Part shown: positions 1 to 8,590 of the stretch, one piece after another | How the letters are laid out: every line of letters begins with the position of its first letter | How positions within the stretch are numbered: position 1 is the stretch's first letter | Origin: Pedobacter sp. | Lineage (GTDB): Bacteria; Bacteroidota; Bacteroidia; Sphingobacteriales; Sphingobacteriaceae | Reading direction: 5' to 3' | Length of the DNA stretch: 33,488 nucleotides | Assembly: GCA_031179845.1 (NCBI GenBank) | Contig: JAPSHM010000006.1 | Span: forward strand, 1 to 33,488 | Position numbers and translations under genes: made by a program | The notes under the pieces: model-generated | The model's database searches: none | What the model was told of the DNA's origin: nothing | Seen by the model: the letters and a program-made list of their open reading frames with translations, nothing else

Positions 1-674
1 TATTCTTCCGTCTCCAGGTTCGGTGCGTCTACAGGCTTGGACTCCGGCGACCCTTGTTGTCGTAAGAAAATAGTGAATATCACAATAGCGGCCACAGAAA
101 GGAACTCACTTTGCCAATTTTGAAATGTTTCAAACCAAAAATTGGGCTGTTTAAGATAAGCTGCTATACTTTCTTTAGGCAAATTTTTAATCAGCTGATC
201 CACGTTGTGATCCTGCCAACTTCCATACAGATGTAACCCCCAGCTCACAAAGAACAGAATGAAAAAGCAGATGGATAGGGAATTGCTATATATTTTTAAG
301 ATCCAGCCGTCTTTTTTTACAGGCCAGGGAGCGTCTTCGGTAGGCTTCGGCTCGCGGTCAACCTCTTCAGGCTCATCCAATTTTTTCGATTCCGCAGATC
401 CAAGCTGGCGTAACGAGACGGTCATTAACACATATAATGCCATTTGAAGGAACTCACTTTCAAAATTTTCAAACGTGGCAGAGATGAAATGTCCACTTTT
501 TAAGTAAACACTAAAGCCAATTTCGTTCGCCTGTAGTTCCTGAAGTTCTTCATTATGAGTTTTCCAACCTGTATAAGCCTGTGCAGCCAAAGTGAACAAA
601 AATATCATAAGGAATACTATACTGAGTCCGTTACGATAGAAATAGGAATATTTTCTTAAGTGATTTGTTTCCAT
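1..674 (-). CDS. DUF6766-like membrane protein with internal tandem duplication, partial (C-terminus off the window edge)
   Basis: Manual reverse-strand translation from ATG at 674 is open to the window edge: METNHLRKYSYFYRNGLSIVFLMIFLFTLAAQAYTGWKTHNEEL...FESEFLQMALYVLMTVSLRQLGSAESK...KDGWILKIYSNSLSICFFILFFVSWGLHLYGSWQDHN...WQSEFLSVAAIVIFTIFLRQQGSPESK. Absent from the ORF track, probably because it has no stop in the window. Confidence 0.8.
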   Translation of the reverse strand, partial: METNHLRKYSYFYRNGLSIVFLMIFLFTLAAQAYTGWKTHNEELQELQANEIGFSVYLKSGHFISATFENFESEFLQMALYVLMTVSLRQLGSAESKKLDEPEEVDREPKPTEDAPWPVKKDGWILKIYSNSLSICFFILFFVSWGLHLYGSWQDHNVDQLIKNLPKESIAAYLKQPNFWFETFQNWQSEFLSVAAIVIFTIFLRQQGSPESKPVDAPNLETEE

Positions 675-966
675 ACTCTTGAAATTTAAATCAAACGATA
701 GCTTAGTAACACTATTATAACCAGATTCCCGAGCGAATGTTTAAATCTGTACTGAAAATGCGTGGTGGATTAATCAAAAGTTCCAGTAAGGCTTAGAAAT
801 GGCACTTTCTTTGTCACTATCATACTTAATTTGAACTTTAGTCATGGATGTTAAAGTAGTATTTCGCCCTTTTAAATACCGTATAAATACATATCTGGAT
901 TTTAAAGGCTTCCCGTAATTTTACTATAGATCTCTATAATGAAGCATCAAAATTGGATCACGACAG

Positions 967-1449
967 ATGCAAAAAGCAACGCTCTTCAATACGGTTATTG
1001 ATCAAAATTGTAAGCTTATGGAAAAATTATTAAACACAACTTTCAATAATTTAGAAATTGGATTTGTTGCTCAGGGGAACTCCGCCAAAAGAATTTTGTT
1101 AATTGAAGACGATGAAGCCCTGATTGAAGTCCTCGGAATAATATTTACTAATGCAGGTTTTACCTATAAAGCTTACACCTGTGTCGAAAATATTTTGCCA
1201 TTGATTGAAGATTTTAGGCCAGATCTTGTCCTTTTGGATTATAGTTTGCCTATCTTAAATGGCGAAATTCTTTGCAATCAGATCAAAAGATGTAAGCAAA
1301 CGACGAATCTCCCCGTTATTATTTTCTCTGGTCATAACGATATGTTCCTATCTGTAGGTAAGTATGGTTGTGATGCGTTTGTCGGAAAACCATTCAAACC
1401 GGATTATCTGGTGCGAAAAATAGAACATTACCTAAACGTATTGCGCTAA
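967..1449 (+). CDS. Single-domain response regulator (CheY-like receiver); start may be 1018
   Basis: Receiver signature ILLIEDDEALIEVL...DLVLLDYSLP...PVIIFSGH...GKPF; no output domain. Paralogous to the product at 7475-7885. Confidence 0.88.
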   Translation: MQKATLFNTVIDQNCKLMEKLLNTTFNNLEIGFVAQGNSAKRILLIEDDEALIEVLGIIFTNAGFTYKAYTCVENILPLIEDFRPDLVLLDYSLPILNGEILCNQIKRCKQTTNLPVIIFSGHNDMFLSVGKYGCDAFVGKPFKPDYLVRKIEHYLNVLR

Positions 1450-1465
1450 TTTGCAATTAATTTCT

Positions 1466-1723
1466 ATGCTCATGAAAAATCGAAAAACTCCAAAACCTGG
1501 CACGAAGGAATATGATGTGGAAAACACACAAAACCTGAACATACCAGAGTTCAACAGCAGTACAGGCCGCCGAAAAAGTGGAGAATTGCCATCGGTTGAA
1601 AATCTGGATCCTCAACCAATTGAAAGTTCCGACTCCTCTAAGGATACGGAAATTCCAGAGGTTGATCTTGGGAATCAAAGAGATGAAGACGAAGATGAAA
1701 AAGAGCGGATTATAAGTCGCTAA
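1466..1723 (+). CDS. Small hydrophilic, probably disordered hypothetical protein
   Basis: Open frame 1451-1723, more likely ATG at 1466 (MLMKNRKTPKPGTKEYDVENTQ...). Low-complexity charged composition with an acidic C-terminus; directly follows the receiver gene. Confidence 0.5.
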   Translation: MLMKNRKTPKPGTKEYDVENTQNLNIPEFNSSTGRRKSGELPSVENLDPQPIESSDSSKDTEIPEVDLGNQRDEDEDEKERIISR

Positions 1724-1735
1724 GACCAGCCATTT

Positions 1736-3217
1736 TTATAAACGATCTTTTCCAGTTCTCCATTTCTTAATGTTGATGGTTGCTTTCAATTGTTCATGCA
1801 AATTAATCAGATCCCCAATGATAAAGTATTCCTTCAGATTATTTCTAATGGTGGTCCGCATGATTCTCTTGACAACATCCTTGTGCACTTCTCCAACCTC
1901 TTTAAACCGGTTTAACAGGTTTAATGACAATAAGGCAAGCAATGCGCTAATTAGGAAGAGAAAATTCCATTCGTGAAGGGAAACGAGTCGAAATATGGTG
2001 GTCAGGTATGGACTGCTATATTGCGCTGTAATGGTAATGCTCCGTTCTGAAAAAACATCAGCAAGGTATCCTCCAAGCAAAGGGCCGAGTGAAGAAAATA
2101 CAGCAGTGATTATATTTTTAACGGATAAATAAACGATTGCGTCTTTCTTGGGCGCAAGCTTCAAGCCGATGTTTGTAAACGCCAGGTTTATTCCTGATGT
2201 AGCGATCCCACTAAAAATGTGAATTAAAGTGAGTAAGGCAAGATTGCTATATAAATGCGTATAAATGCCAGCAAAGCACCAGGCAATGATGCAAAGAATA
2301 TAAATTGGCGCACTCAACGCAATTATGCTTTTATTGGAATAACGATCAGAAAATACACCCCAAATTCTAATCGTTAAAATGCTTGCCACCTGGCTTATAA
2401 CCGATAGAACAATGATATAGGATAACGGCAATCCCATGCTTTTAATCATAAAGACCGTAAAAAACGGAGTAGCAATATTTAATGCAAACACCCATGCTGA
2501 ATTAAAAACCAGCAATCGTCTGAAGTTTATGTTTTTCAATGGCAGTTTAAAAAGTGCAAAGACATTCGTGTTGGAGAGATAAGATTGAGGCTCCGATGCC
2601 TTAGAAAGCGTATATGCACCAACTATACCTGCAATTCCCGCAGTAATGAAGAAAATGCCATAAGTTTCCAGCTCGTACTGATCATAATTATTTCTCACAA
2701 AGTCGATGAGGAAAGCAAGCAGCAAACTGAGCACAACATTCAATGTCTGAGTGTACCTGCCGCGCCTGGAAAAGTAAACACCAAGCATCTTCTCGGGAAC
2801 CATATCCTTCATCCATGAATTCCAGCTTGGTCCGGCAATTGACCCGAAAAGGTAGTGGAAAAACAAAAAGAAGATCAACATATTTACAGACTCCGAAGAA
2901 AACAGCAAGACATTACAGCCAATGAAAATGAGCGGAATCCTGGCCAGAAATGAACAGTATACGGCTACCGCACGCCTGTTGTGAAATTTTCCTACCAGCC
3001 ATACAGAAAGCAATTGAAAAATATTAGTGAACATGGGCAACGCGGCCAAAATACCTATTTGGACATTGTTTGCACCCAAAAGAAGCGCCAATGCGACCAG
3101 AAATGCCCCTCCGGTGAAAGACGTCATTACTTCCGCCGCCAGTCCATCCCAGATCACAATACCTAAGCCCTTTTTGATCTCCTCGTCAGTTAATACGGCT
3201 TTCGGTTTTAGATACAT
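1736..3217 (-). CDS. MFS transporter
   Basis: 493 aa with many hydrophobic segments, MFS-like loop and repeat pattern (LGANNVQIGILAALPMFTNIFQ, WGVFSDRYSNKSIIALSAPIY, LGPLLGGYLADVFSER). Confidence 0.85.
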   Translation of the reverse strand: MYLKPKAVLTDEEIKKGLGIVIWDGLAAEVMTSFTGGAFLVALALLLGANNVQIGILAALPMFTNIFQLLSVWLVGKFHNRRAVAVYCSFLARIPLIFIGCNVLLFSSESVNMLIFFLFFHYLFGSIAGPSWNSWMKDMVPEKMLGVYFSRRGRYTQTLNVVLSLLLAFLIDFVRNNYDQYELETYGIFFITAGIAGIVGAYTLSKASEPQSYLSNTNVFALFKLPLKNINFRRLLVFNSAWVFALNIATPFFTVFMIKSMGLPLSYIIVLSVISQVASILTIRIWGVFSDRYSNKSIIALSAPIYILCIIAWCFAGIYTHLYSNLALLTLIHIFSGIATSGINLAFTNIGLKLAPKKDAIVYLSVKNIITAVFSSLGPLLGGYLADVFSERSITITAQYSSPYLTTIFRLVSLHEWNFLFLISALLALLSLNLLNRFKEVGEVHKDVVKRIMRTTIRNNLKEYFIIGDLINLHEQLKATINIKKWRTGKDRL

Positions 3218-3268
3218 TGCTCACCGGATTTGTGTTGGTTAATCGGAGCACAGCAGTTGTGATACTGG

Positions 3269-4489
3269 TTAAATGCTCTTTTTGAAGGTAAATACTTTTA
3301 AACTACCGCTAACAAAATTACAGACCCATGCTTCTAATTGGTCATCGTCTTCGTAAAGCGTAATCCCTATTGGCTTTCCATCAGAACTTAACGAGTAAAT
3401 TCGCTTAAAACTTTTCGCCTTGATTTCAAAAATGTCAATAGTGTCTCCTCCATAACAGGTTACGAATAAAAATCTTTGATTTTTTGAAAGCGCTATCGTC
3501 CTGGGCTGGCGCTCAGTGTCAGCCACAAATAACACTTCGCCTGTCTTTTGTTCAAGGCAAGCTATCTTCGAAAGTTCATTGAAGGAAATAAATAAACGAC
3601 TTGCGGTATCAGCGACCAGGTGCCTGGGATTTGTAGGGACGATAAAAGTGTTTTCAATCTTCCATTTTTTATGATCAATGACCGATACCGTGTTGTTACC
3701 CATTATCGCCACATAAGATTTTTGAGCCCTGTTATTTATGGTAATTCCTCTGGGCGTTGCTGAAGTTGCAACTGTCGCTATTTTCCGTCCATATGGAGCA
3801 AGCGTATCGTTGATCTTTAGGATGCTAACCGATTTCGAACTCCAATTGCTCACCAATAAGTAATTGTCATCCGCCGTTTTGGCAATTACTTTCGGCGTTT
3901 CCCCTGTTCTGATCAGGGGAAAGCTAATCGTGTCCCTCTTATTTGTTAATAGATCTGTGATAAAGGCAAGTTTGTGCATCGGCCCAAGATCATAGACCTT
4001 GCCTGGGGTCGGGGCATCGAGGAAAATTGGAACGACACCTCCTGCATTATGTAAAGAAACCCATAAGATCCGGTCCTGATGGCTGAAACACGCCTCTACT
4101 GGTTTTTCTGCAAAAGACGACATTAGTTTGCGCCTGGAATAGTCTATTCCTTTAGCTTTAGTCGGACTAAAAACGATTTCCCGTACCATTTTCTTACTTG
4201 CCTGGCTGAACTCATAGATACGCATGGCTTCAAGATTGAGGGCGTAGAGCTTGGATCCGCTGGAATTGAACAGCACTGATTTAAGGCCATATGAAGTATG
4301 GATGGTTTGCGTTTGCTTTAAGATTAGTTTCGAGTAAGTCGGTGCCTTAATAAATTTACGTTGAACCACCGCCTTTTGCACACGCTGGACAGTAAGGCCT
4401 GGTGCAACCAGGACCACAAGGAGGACAATCAGTAATAGAAGTCCAATTTTACCTGCAGCCCAAAAAAGCCTTTTTGCGTTTGAAATCAT
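3269..4489 (-). CDS. YncE/YVTN-type beta-propeller protein with N-terminal signal anchor
   Basis: N-terminal TM helix (LFWAAGKIGLLLLIVLLVVLVAPGL), then repeated blade-like units (RGITINNRAQKSYVAIMGNNTVSVIDHKKWKIENTFIVPTNPRHLVADTASRLFISF). Confidence 0.75.
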   Translation of the reverse strand: MISNAKRLFWAAGKIGLLLLIVLLVVLVAPGLTVQRVQKAVVQRKFIKAPTYSKLILKQTQTIHTSYGLKSVLFNSSGSKLYALNLEAMRIYEFSQASKKMVREIVFSPTKAKGIDYSRRKLMSSFAEKPVEACFSHQDRILWVSLHNAGGVVPIFLDAPTPGKVYDLGPMHKLAFITDLLTNKRDTISFPLIRTGETPKVIAKTADDNYLLVSNWSSKSVSILKINDTLAPYGRKIATVATSATPRGITINNRAQKSYVAIMGNNTVSVIDHKKWKIENTFIVPTNPRHLVADTASRLFISFNELSKIACLEQKTGEVLFVADTERQPRTIALSKNQRFLFVTCYGGDTIDIFEIKAKSFKRIYSLSSDGKPIGITLYEDDDQLEAWVCNFVSGSLKVFTFKKSI

Positions 4490-4530
4490 TTTGGTCTGAT
4501 AAAAATATTAAGTGTACTAAATCGATTCGC

Positions 4531-5841
4531 CTAATAAGAGAATGGATAAGTTTCAGGCACCTTATGTCCATCGGGGCGAAGGTATAGCGGATGAACTGAC
4601 GTAGTTTCATCGATATAAATGAACGCGTCATATCGGGAGCTCAATACCGTGGGCACATAATTTCCACGTCTTTCATGTTCAGGATGATAAACCACTCCGA
4701 TTGCCCTATGTGGTAAAACAGTATCAAAACGCTGTTTTTTACTTCTGTCGAATATCAATAGCCGATCTTCAACCGATTCCTGATGCAAAATATATTCAAC
4801 ACTTCCTGTTCGTGCAGGCGGAACGTCCATTACCTGCATTTCTGCACCCCATTCTTCCCCGGCAACCACAGAACCGCTGTAGGAACCAAAACCAACGAGC
4901 ACCACATCTTTTATTCCCATCTCTTCCCTGGCCAATTGTCCGATGTTGATCATTCCGGCTGCATGCATATCCGTATATCTGGCATCTCCAATATGTGTAT
5001 TGTGCTCCCATATAATGGCTTTCGCCCCAGAACGATGGTATTTACGAAGGCGGTGCAGCGTTTCCATCATATGCGTATCGCGCAGGTTCCAGGTATTGTC
5101 GTTAAAGCTGGTCATATTCCGATAATACGCTTCAGCATTTATGGCAATATGTGCGTTTTGCTCTGTATTCAATGCGGCTTCAGGATCATGATTGTAGGCA
5201 GGTGCATTCCTGCGAATTTCACTGAGCATATTGATCAGTGATTCTCTGCAGGAATCGGAAAGCGTGTGTTCCCTTGCATATTTGTATTCATCTCTATCAA
5301 AGGGTTCAAAACATTGCATTGCTTTTTTGGCCAATGCTGCAGCATTTGGATCCGTTTTTTCCAAGTAAGCTGTAATTACATCGATTGACTCCCATAAACT
5401 GTAAACGTCAAGACCGTAAAAGCCGATCTTTTTTTCAGGGTTAAGTCCGGCATTAGATGCTTTAAGCCAGGATATCAGGGCTGCAACTTCCCAATTCGCC
5501 CACATCCAGGTTGGCCATCTCCTAAAATTAAGCAATATTTCCTCTGGCTTTTTATCTTCCGATTCAAGTCCCTTAATGTATCGGTTCACTTTGTAGCAAT
5601 CTGGCCAGTCGCCCTCAACAGCAATAAAATTAAATCCTTTCTCTTCAATAAGTCGTTTCGAGATAGCGGTACGCCAGGTATAATACTCATGCGTGCCATG
5701 TGACGCCTCACCGAGAAACACACACTGCGCATCACCAATTCGTGACATCAGCGGATCAAGGGCTTTTGACTGCTTCAAGATATAGCTTTGTTCTTTTTCA
5801 GTTGTTGGATCAGCTGATAGATCTTTGATATAAGTTTCCAT
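4531..5841 (-). CDS. Erythromycin esterase family protein
   Basis: VFLGEASHGTHEYYTWR, FNFIAVEGDWPDCYKVNRY, IWEHNTHIGDARYTDM are typical of the erythromycin esterase (EreA-like) family. Confidence 0.9.
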   Translation of the reverse strand: METYIKDLSADPTTEKEQSYILKQSKALDPLMSRIGDAQCVFLGEASHGTHEYYTWRTAISKRLIEEKGFNFIAVEGDWPDCYKVNRYIKGLESEDKKPEEILLNFRRWPTWMWANWEVAALISWLKASNAGLNPEKKIGFYGLDVYSLWESIDVITAYLEKTDPNAAALAKKAMQCFEPFDRDEYKYAREHTLSDSCRESLINMLSEIRRNAPAYNHDPEAALNTEQNAHIAINAEAYYRNMTSFNDNTWNLRDTHMMETLHRLRKYHRSGAKAIIWEHNTHIGDARYTDMHAAGMINIGQLAREEMGIKDVVLVGFGSYSGSVVAGEEWGAEMQVMDVPPARTGSVEYILHQESVEDRLLIFDRSKKQRFDTVLPHRAIGVVYHPEHERRGNYVPTVLSSRYDAFIYIDETTSVHPLYLRPDGHKVPETYPFSY

Positions 5842-5871
5842 CTTATTCCAGATTATTTCTTTGATGTAGGA

Positions 5872-6531
5872 TTAAATTGATCTCGACCGTGATTTATCAA
5901 TCAGATCAAGCACTTCTTCGTCCGTAAAATCTTCAAATTGCTCATATACCTGACCCACACCATAAAAATTATCAGGTTGCACCAATACTTCTATCGCATC
6001 TGCTTCTTTAAGATGGATATCGTAGTTACTGCCAGACACTGGTGCGGCAACGATTATCCTTCCCGCCCTTTTTCTTCGGCAGAGACGGATCACCGGTACA
6101 AGAGTTACACCCATGGCAATGCCATCATCTGTAATGATCACCGTACGGTCTTTCATTTCGGGAAAGGGGTTTGAACCTCGGTAGAGCTCCACTCTTCGCC
6201 GCACTTCTAAAAGCTGCTTTTCGATAATGTCTTCAATCACATCCTGGTCCAGCATTTCTCTGCCAAACGATGATACGTATATCTCCGAGAACTCGCTGAC
6301 TGCACCAAATCCGGTCTCTTCTCTTCCCGGCAAGGGTAGTTTTTTAGAGACGATAAAGGATAACTCAGCACCTAAAATATCGGCAACATAATGGCCTACT
6401 GCGATACCGCCCCGTGGAATACCGATGATTAGCGGATTAAGGTCTTTATATTTCGGCTTAAGGAAATTGCCTAACTGCTCCCCGGCATCCTCCCTGTTTC
6501 TGAATGGTCTATTTTTTTGAATCGTTTGCAT
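5872..6531 (-). CDS. Phosphoribosyltransferase family protein
   Basis: IIGIPRGGIAVGHYVADILGAELSFIVSKKLPLPG and PRTase loop VIITDDGIAMGVTLVPVIRLCR; matches the stand-alone predicted PRTase family. Confidence 0.9.
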   Translation of the reverse strand: MQTIQKNRPFRNREDAGEQLGNFLKPKYKDLNPLIIGIPRGGIAVGHYVADILGAELSFIVSKKLPLPGREETGFGAVSEFSEIYVSSFGREMLDQDVIEDIIEKQLLEVRRRVELYRGSNPFPEMKDRTVIITDDGIAMGVTLVPVIRLCRRKRAGRIIVAAPVSGSNYDIHLKEADAIEVLVQPDNFYGVGQVYEQFEDFTDEEVLDLIDKSRSRSI

Positions 6532-6538
6532 CTTGTTG

Positions 6539-7207
6539 TTATTGAAGGTTTTCTAACAGTTCTCTTTTTTCCATTGGCTTATGTGTTTGTGGCAAAGTGC
6601 CGAAAAGCTTATCCCATAATATTGAGCTAACGCCGAAGGCTTTATCTGGATGTTTATAATGATGCAGGTGGTGATTTCGCCATAAGATCTTTAAATATTT
6701 TGGCGGGGTATAGCTATGGATCGCATAATGGAGGGAAACATAGACGAGATAACCGGATATAAAACCGGAGAAAAAGATCATTGCATAGCCACCCGACCCA
6801 GTAAAAACGAGTGATAATCCGTAAAACAAAAAAAACACAATTAACGACATTAAAATGCTTGGTACGGGGGGCATAAACAATCGGCTCTTATCTCTTGGAA
6901 AATCATGATGGTTTTCGTGAAATATATAGACCAGCCGCCTTCCAATTGTGTGATTAGTTTCAAAATGAAAAAGGAAACGATGAACCAGATATTCGAATAA
7001 TGTCCAGCAAATCATCGCTAAGAAAAAAAGGACTGCGATCATTTTTAAGCCATAGTCAAACTGAAGTGAGGCGTAGATCACTAAGGTAATGTTTGTTGGA
7101 ATGTAGATCAGAAAAATAACCCATGGCCTGGTTTTAGTCAGCATCTCCAAAAGTGGGTTTTTGAAAATCCTGGCCTGTCCTTTATTGTTGATCGGTTTAT
7201 AGTTCAT
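6539..7207 (-). CDS. Sterol desaturase/fatty acid 2-hydroxylase family protein
   Basis: Histidine boxes HRFLFH, HENHH, HYAIH and HHLHH spaced as in the FA hydroxylase superfamily; several TM segments. Likely ATG 7207 (MNYKPINNKGQ); the track start is 7222. Confidence 0.88.
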   Translation of the reverse strand: MNYKPINNKGQARIFKNPLLEMLTKTRPWVIFLIYIPTNITLVIYASLQFDYGLKMIAVLFFLAMICWTLFEYLVHRFLFHFETNHTIGRRLVYIFHENHHDFPRDKSRLFMPPVPSILMSLIVFFLFYGLSLVFTGSGGYAMIFFSGFISGYLVYVSLHYAIHSYTPPKYLKILWRNHHLHHYKHPDKAFGVSSILWDKLFGTLPQTHKPMEKRELLENLQ

Positions 7208-7474
7208 AGCTGCTCCTTTCAATAATTCAGAGACCGTTAGTGATCAGGTGAGATGGGATAAGAGAATTTGAAAAGGGAACAAACAGGGACTGAAACTGTT
7301 TGTTAAAATCGAATAATTCAACTGGTTATAGTTACTTTTTCAGTTGGGTGGAACGAGTGCTTGCACCTTTTCAACAAGCCTTTTGAAATTAAGTAGTTGA
7401 CAGGCTAAAAACCGTATAAAAACTCAGTAAGGATGAAAATGGCGAGTGATAACTTTATACTAAATTCTTAGATC

Positions 7475-7885
7475 ATGAAGAACATTTTTAAAAATCAGCC
7501 TACGAAGAAAAATCTTAATATTTTGCTGGTTGAGGACGATGAATCCTTGACTGATATTCTTACGGAACTCTTTTCTGAAGAGGGGTACCAAATCCGTTGT
7601 ATAGGAGGTGCTGAAGACATCCTTCCATTCATAGATCAATTCCATCCGGATCTCGTTTTGCTTGATTATGTGCTGCCTAAGGTGAACGGGGGAGAACTCT
7701 GCAGCCAAATCAAAAAACACCGTGATTTTTGCAGTATTCCAGTGATAATTTATTCTGCATTCTCAAGGGTTCTCCTGTCGCTCGGAGATTATGGATGTGA
7801 TGTCTTTATGGAGAAGCCTTTCGACCTGAACGAACTTTTGGGGAAAATTGAAAAGCTGACAGCCAGACATTCAAGGGTAGCTTGA
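7475..7885 (+). CDS. Single-domain response regulator (CheY-like receiver)
   Basis: ILLVEDDESLTDILTELF...DLVLLDYVLP...PVIIYSAFSRV...EKPFDLNEL; no output domain. Confidence 0.9.
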   Translation: MKNIFKNQPTKKNLNILLVEDDESLTDILTELFSEEGYQIRCIGGAEDILPFIDQFHPDLVLLDYVLPKVNGGELCSQIKKHRDFCSIPVIIYSAFSRVLLSLGDYGCDVFMEKPFDLNELLGKIEKLTARHSRVA

Positions 7886-7940
7886 AATGCCAATATCCAG
7901 ACATTTATTTTTTTCTCCTCACAATGAACAATGTTGAAAG

Positions 7941-7956
7941 TAACCTGTTTAGGTTA
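7941..7956 (+). promoter_or_regulatory. Short inverted repeat upstream of the DUF892 gene
   Basis: TAACCT-GTTT-AGGTTA perfect 6-bp arms with a 4-nt loop, about 60 nt before the ATG at 8017. Function unknown. Confidence 0.3.
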
Positions 7957-8016
7957 TGGAAACCCACAAAATTGAACAAATACCGTGTTATGTAAAATGA
8001 ATTAAAAAATAGAACT

Positions 8017-8532
8017 ATGGAACATTCGAAAGGAAAATCACAAAACATGCCTAATGCCCATCTTCATGAACTGTTTGTAGATGAGTTAAGAGATATTCTG
8101 GGCGCAGAAAAGCAACTTTTAAAAGGGCTGAAAAAGCTGTCTGCAAATGCCAACAGCCCGGGTTTGAAATCGCTATTTGAACAACATTATACACAAACTG
8201 AAGGACAAATTGAGCGACTGAAACAAACGTTTGAATCTATCGGAATTGGGTCAAGAGGTAAGAAATGTAAAGCTATGGAAGGCTTGTTGGATGAGGCGGA
8301 AGAAATCATCGACAGCTTTGAGAAAAGTGCAATGTTAGACGCAGCGTTGATCTCCGCTGCCCAAAAGATCGAGCACTATGAAATAGCCAGCTATGGTTGT
8401 CTGGTTACCTGGGCAAAGTTGATGGAGCACACCCAGGCCGAACAGTTGTTAGGTGCAACCTTAGCTGAAGAAAAAGAAACTGATGTTAAGCTTACAGAAA
8501 TCGCCATGACCGAAGCTAATGTCATGGCCTGA
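8017..8532 (+). CDS. Ferritin-like DUF892 (YciE/YciF-like) protein
   Basis: LHELFVDELRDILGAEKQLLKGLKKL...SLFEQHYTQTEGQIERL...AQKIEHYEIASYGCLVTWAKLM...LLGATLAEEKETDVKLTEIA is the characteristic DUF892 pattern. Confidence 0.95.
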   Translation: MEHSKGKSQNMPNAHLHELFVDELRDILGAEKQLLKGLKKLSANANSPGLKSLFEQHYTQTEGQIERLKQTFESIGIGSRGKKCKAMEGLLDEAEEIIDSFEKSAMLDAALISAAQKIEHYEIASYGCLVTWAKLMEHTQAEQLLGATLAEEKETDVKLTEIAMTEANVMA

Positions 8533-8560
8533 TATTATGGTACAAGGTGTGTTTGAATGA

Positions 8561-8590
8561 AAGCCCTGTTTTTCGTAACAGGGCTTTTTT
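8561..8590 (+). terminator. Rho-independent terminator after the DUF892 gene
   Basis: AAGCCCTGTT-TTTCGT-AACAGGGCTT perfect 10-bp stem followed by TTTT; lies between convergent genes and touches the stop of the DUF72 CDS. Confidence 0.9.

Noticed and set aside
4701-5241. Plus-strand ORFs inside the erythromycin esterase gene
   Set aside because: Shadow ORFs opposite a well-supported conserved CDS; composition not protein-like.
4531-5841. Macrolide resistance gene
   Set aside because: Family membership alone does not imply macrolide hydrolysis; context beside a PRTase suggests another role.
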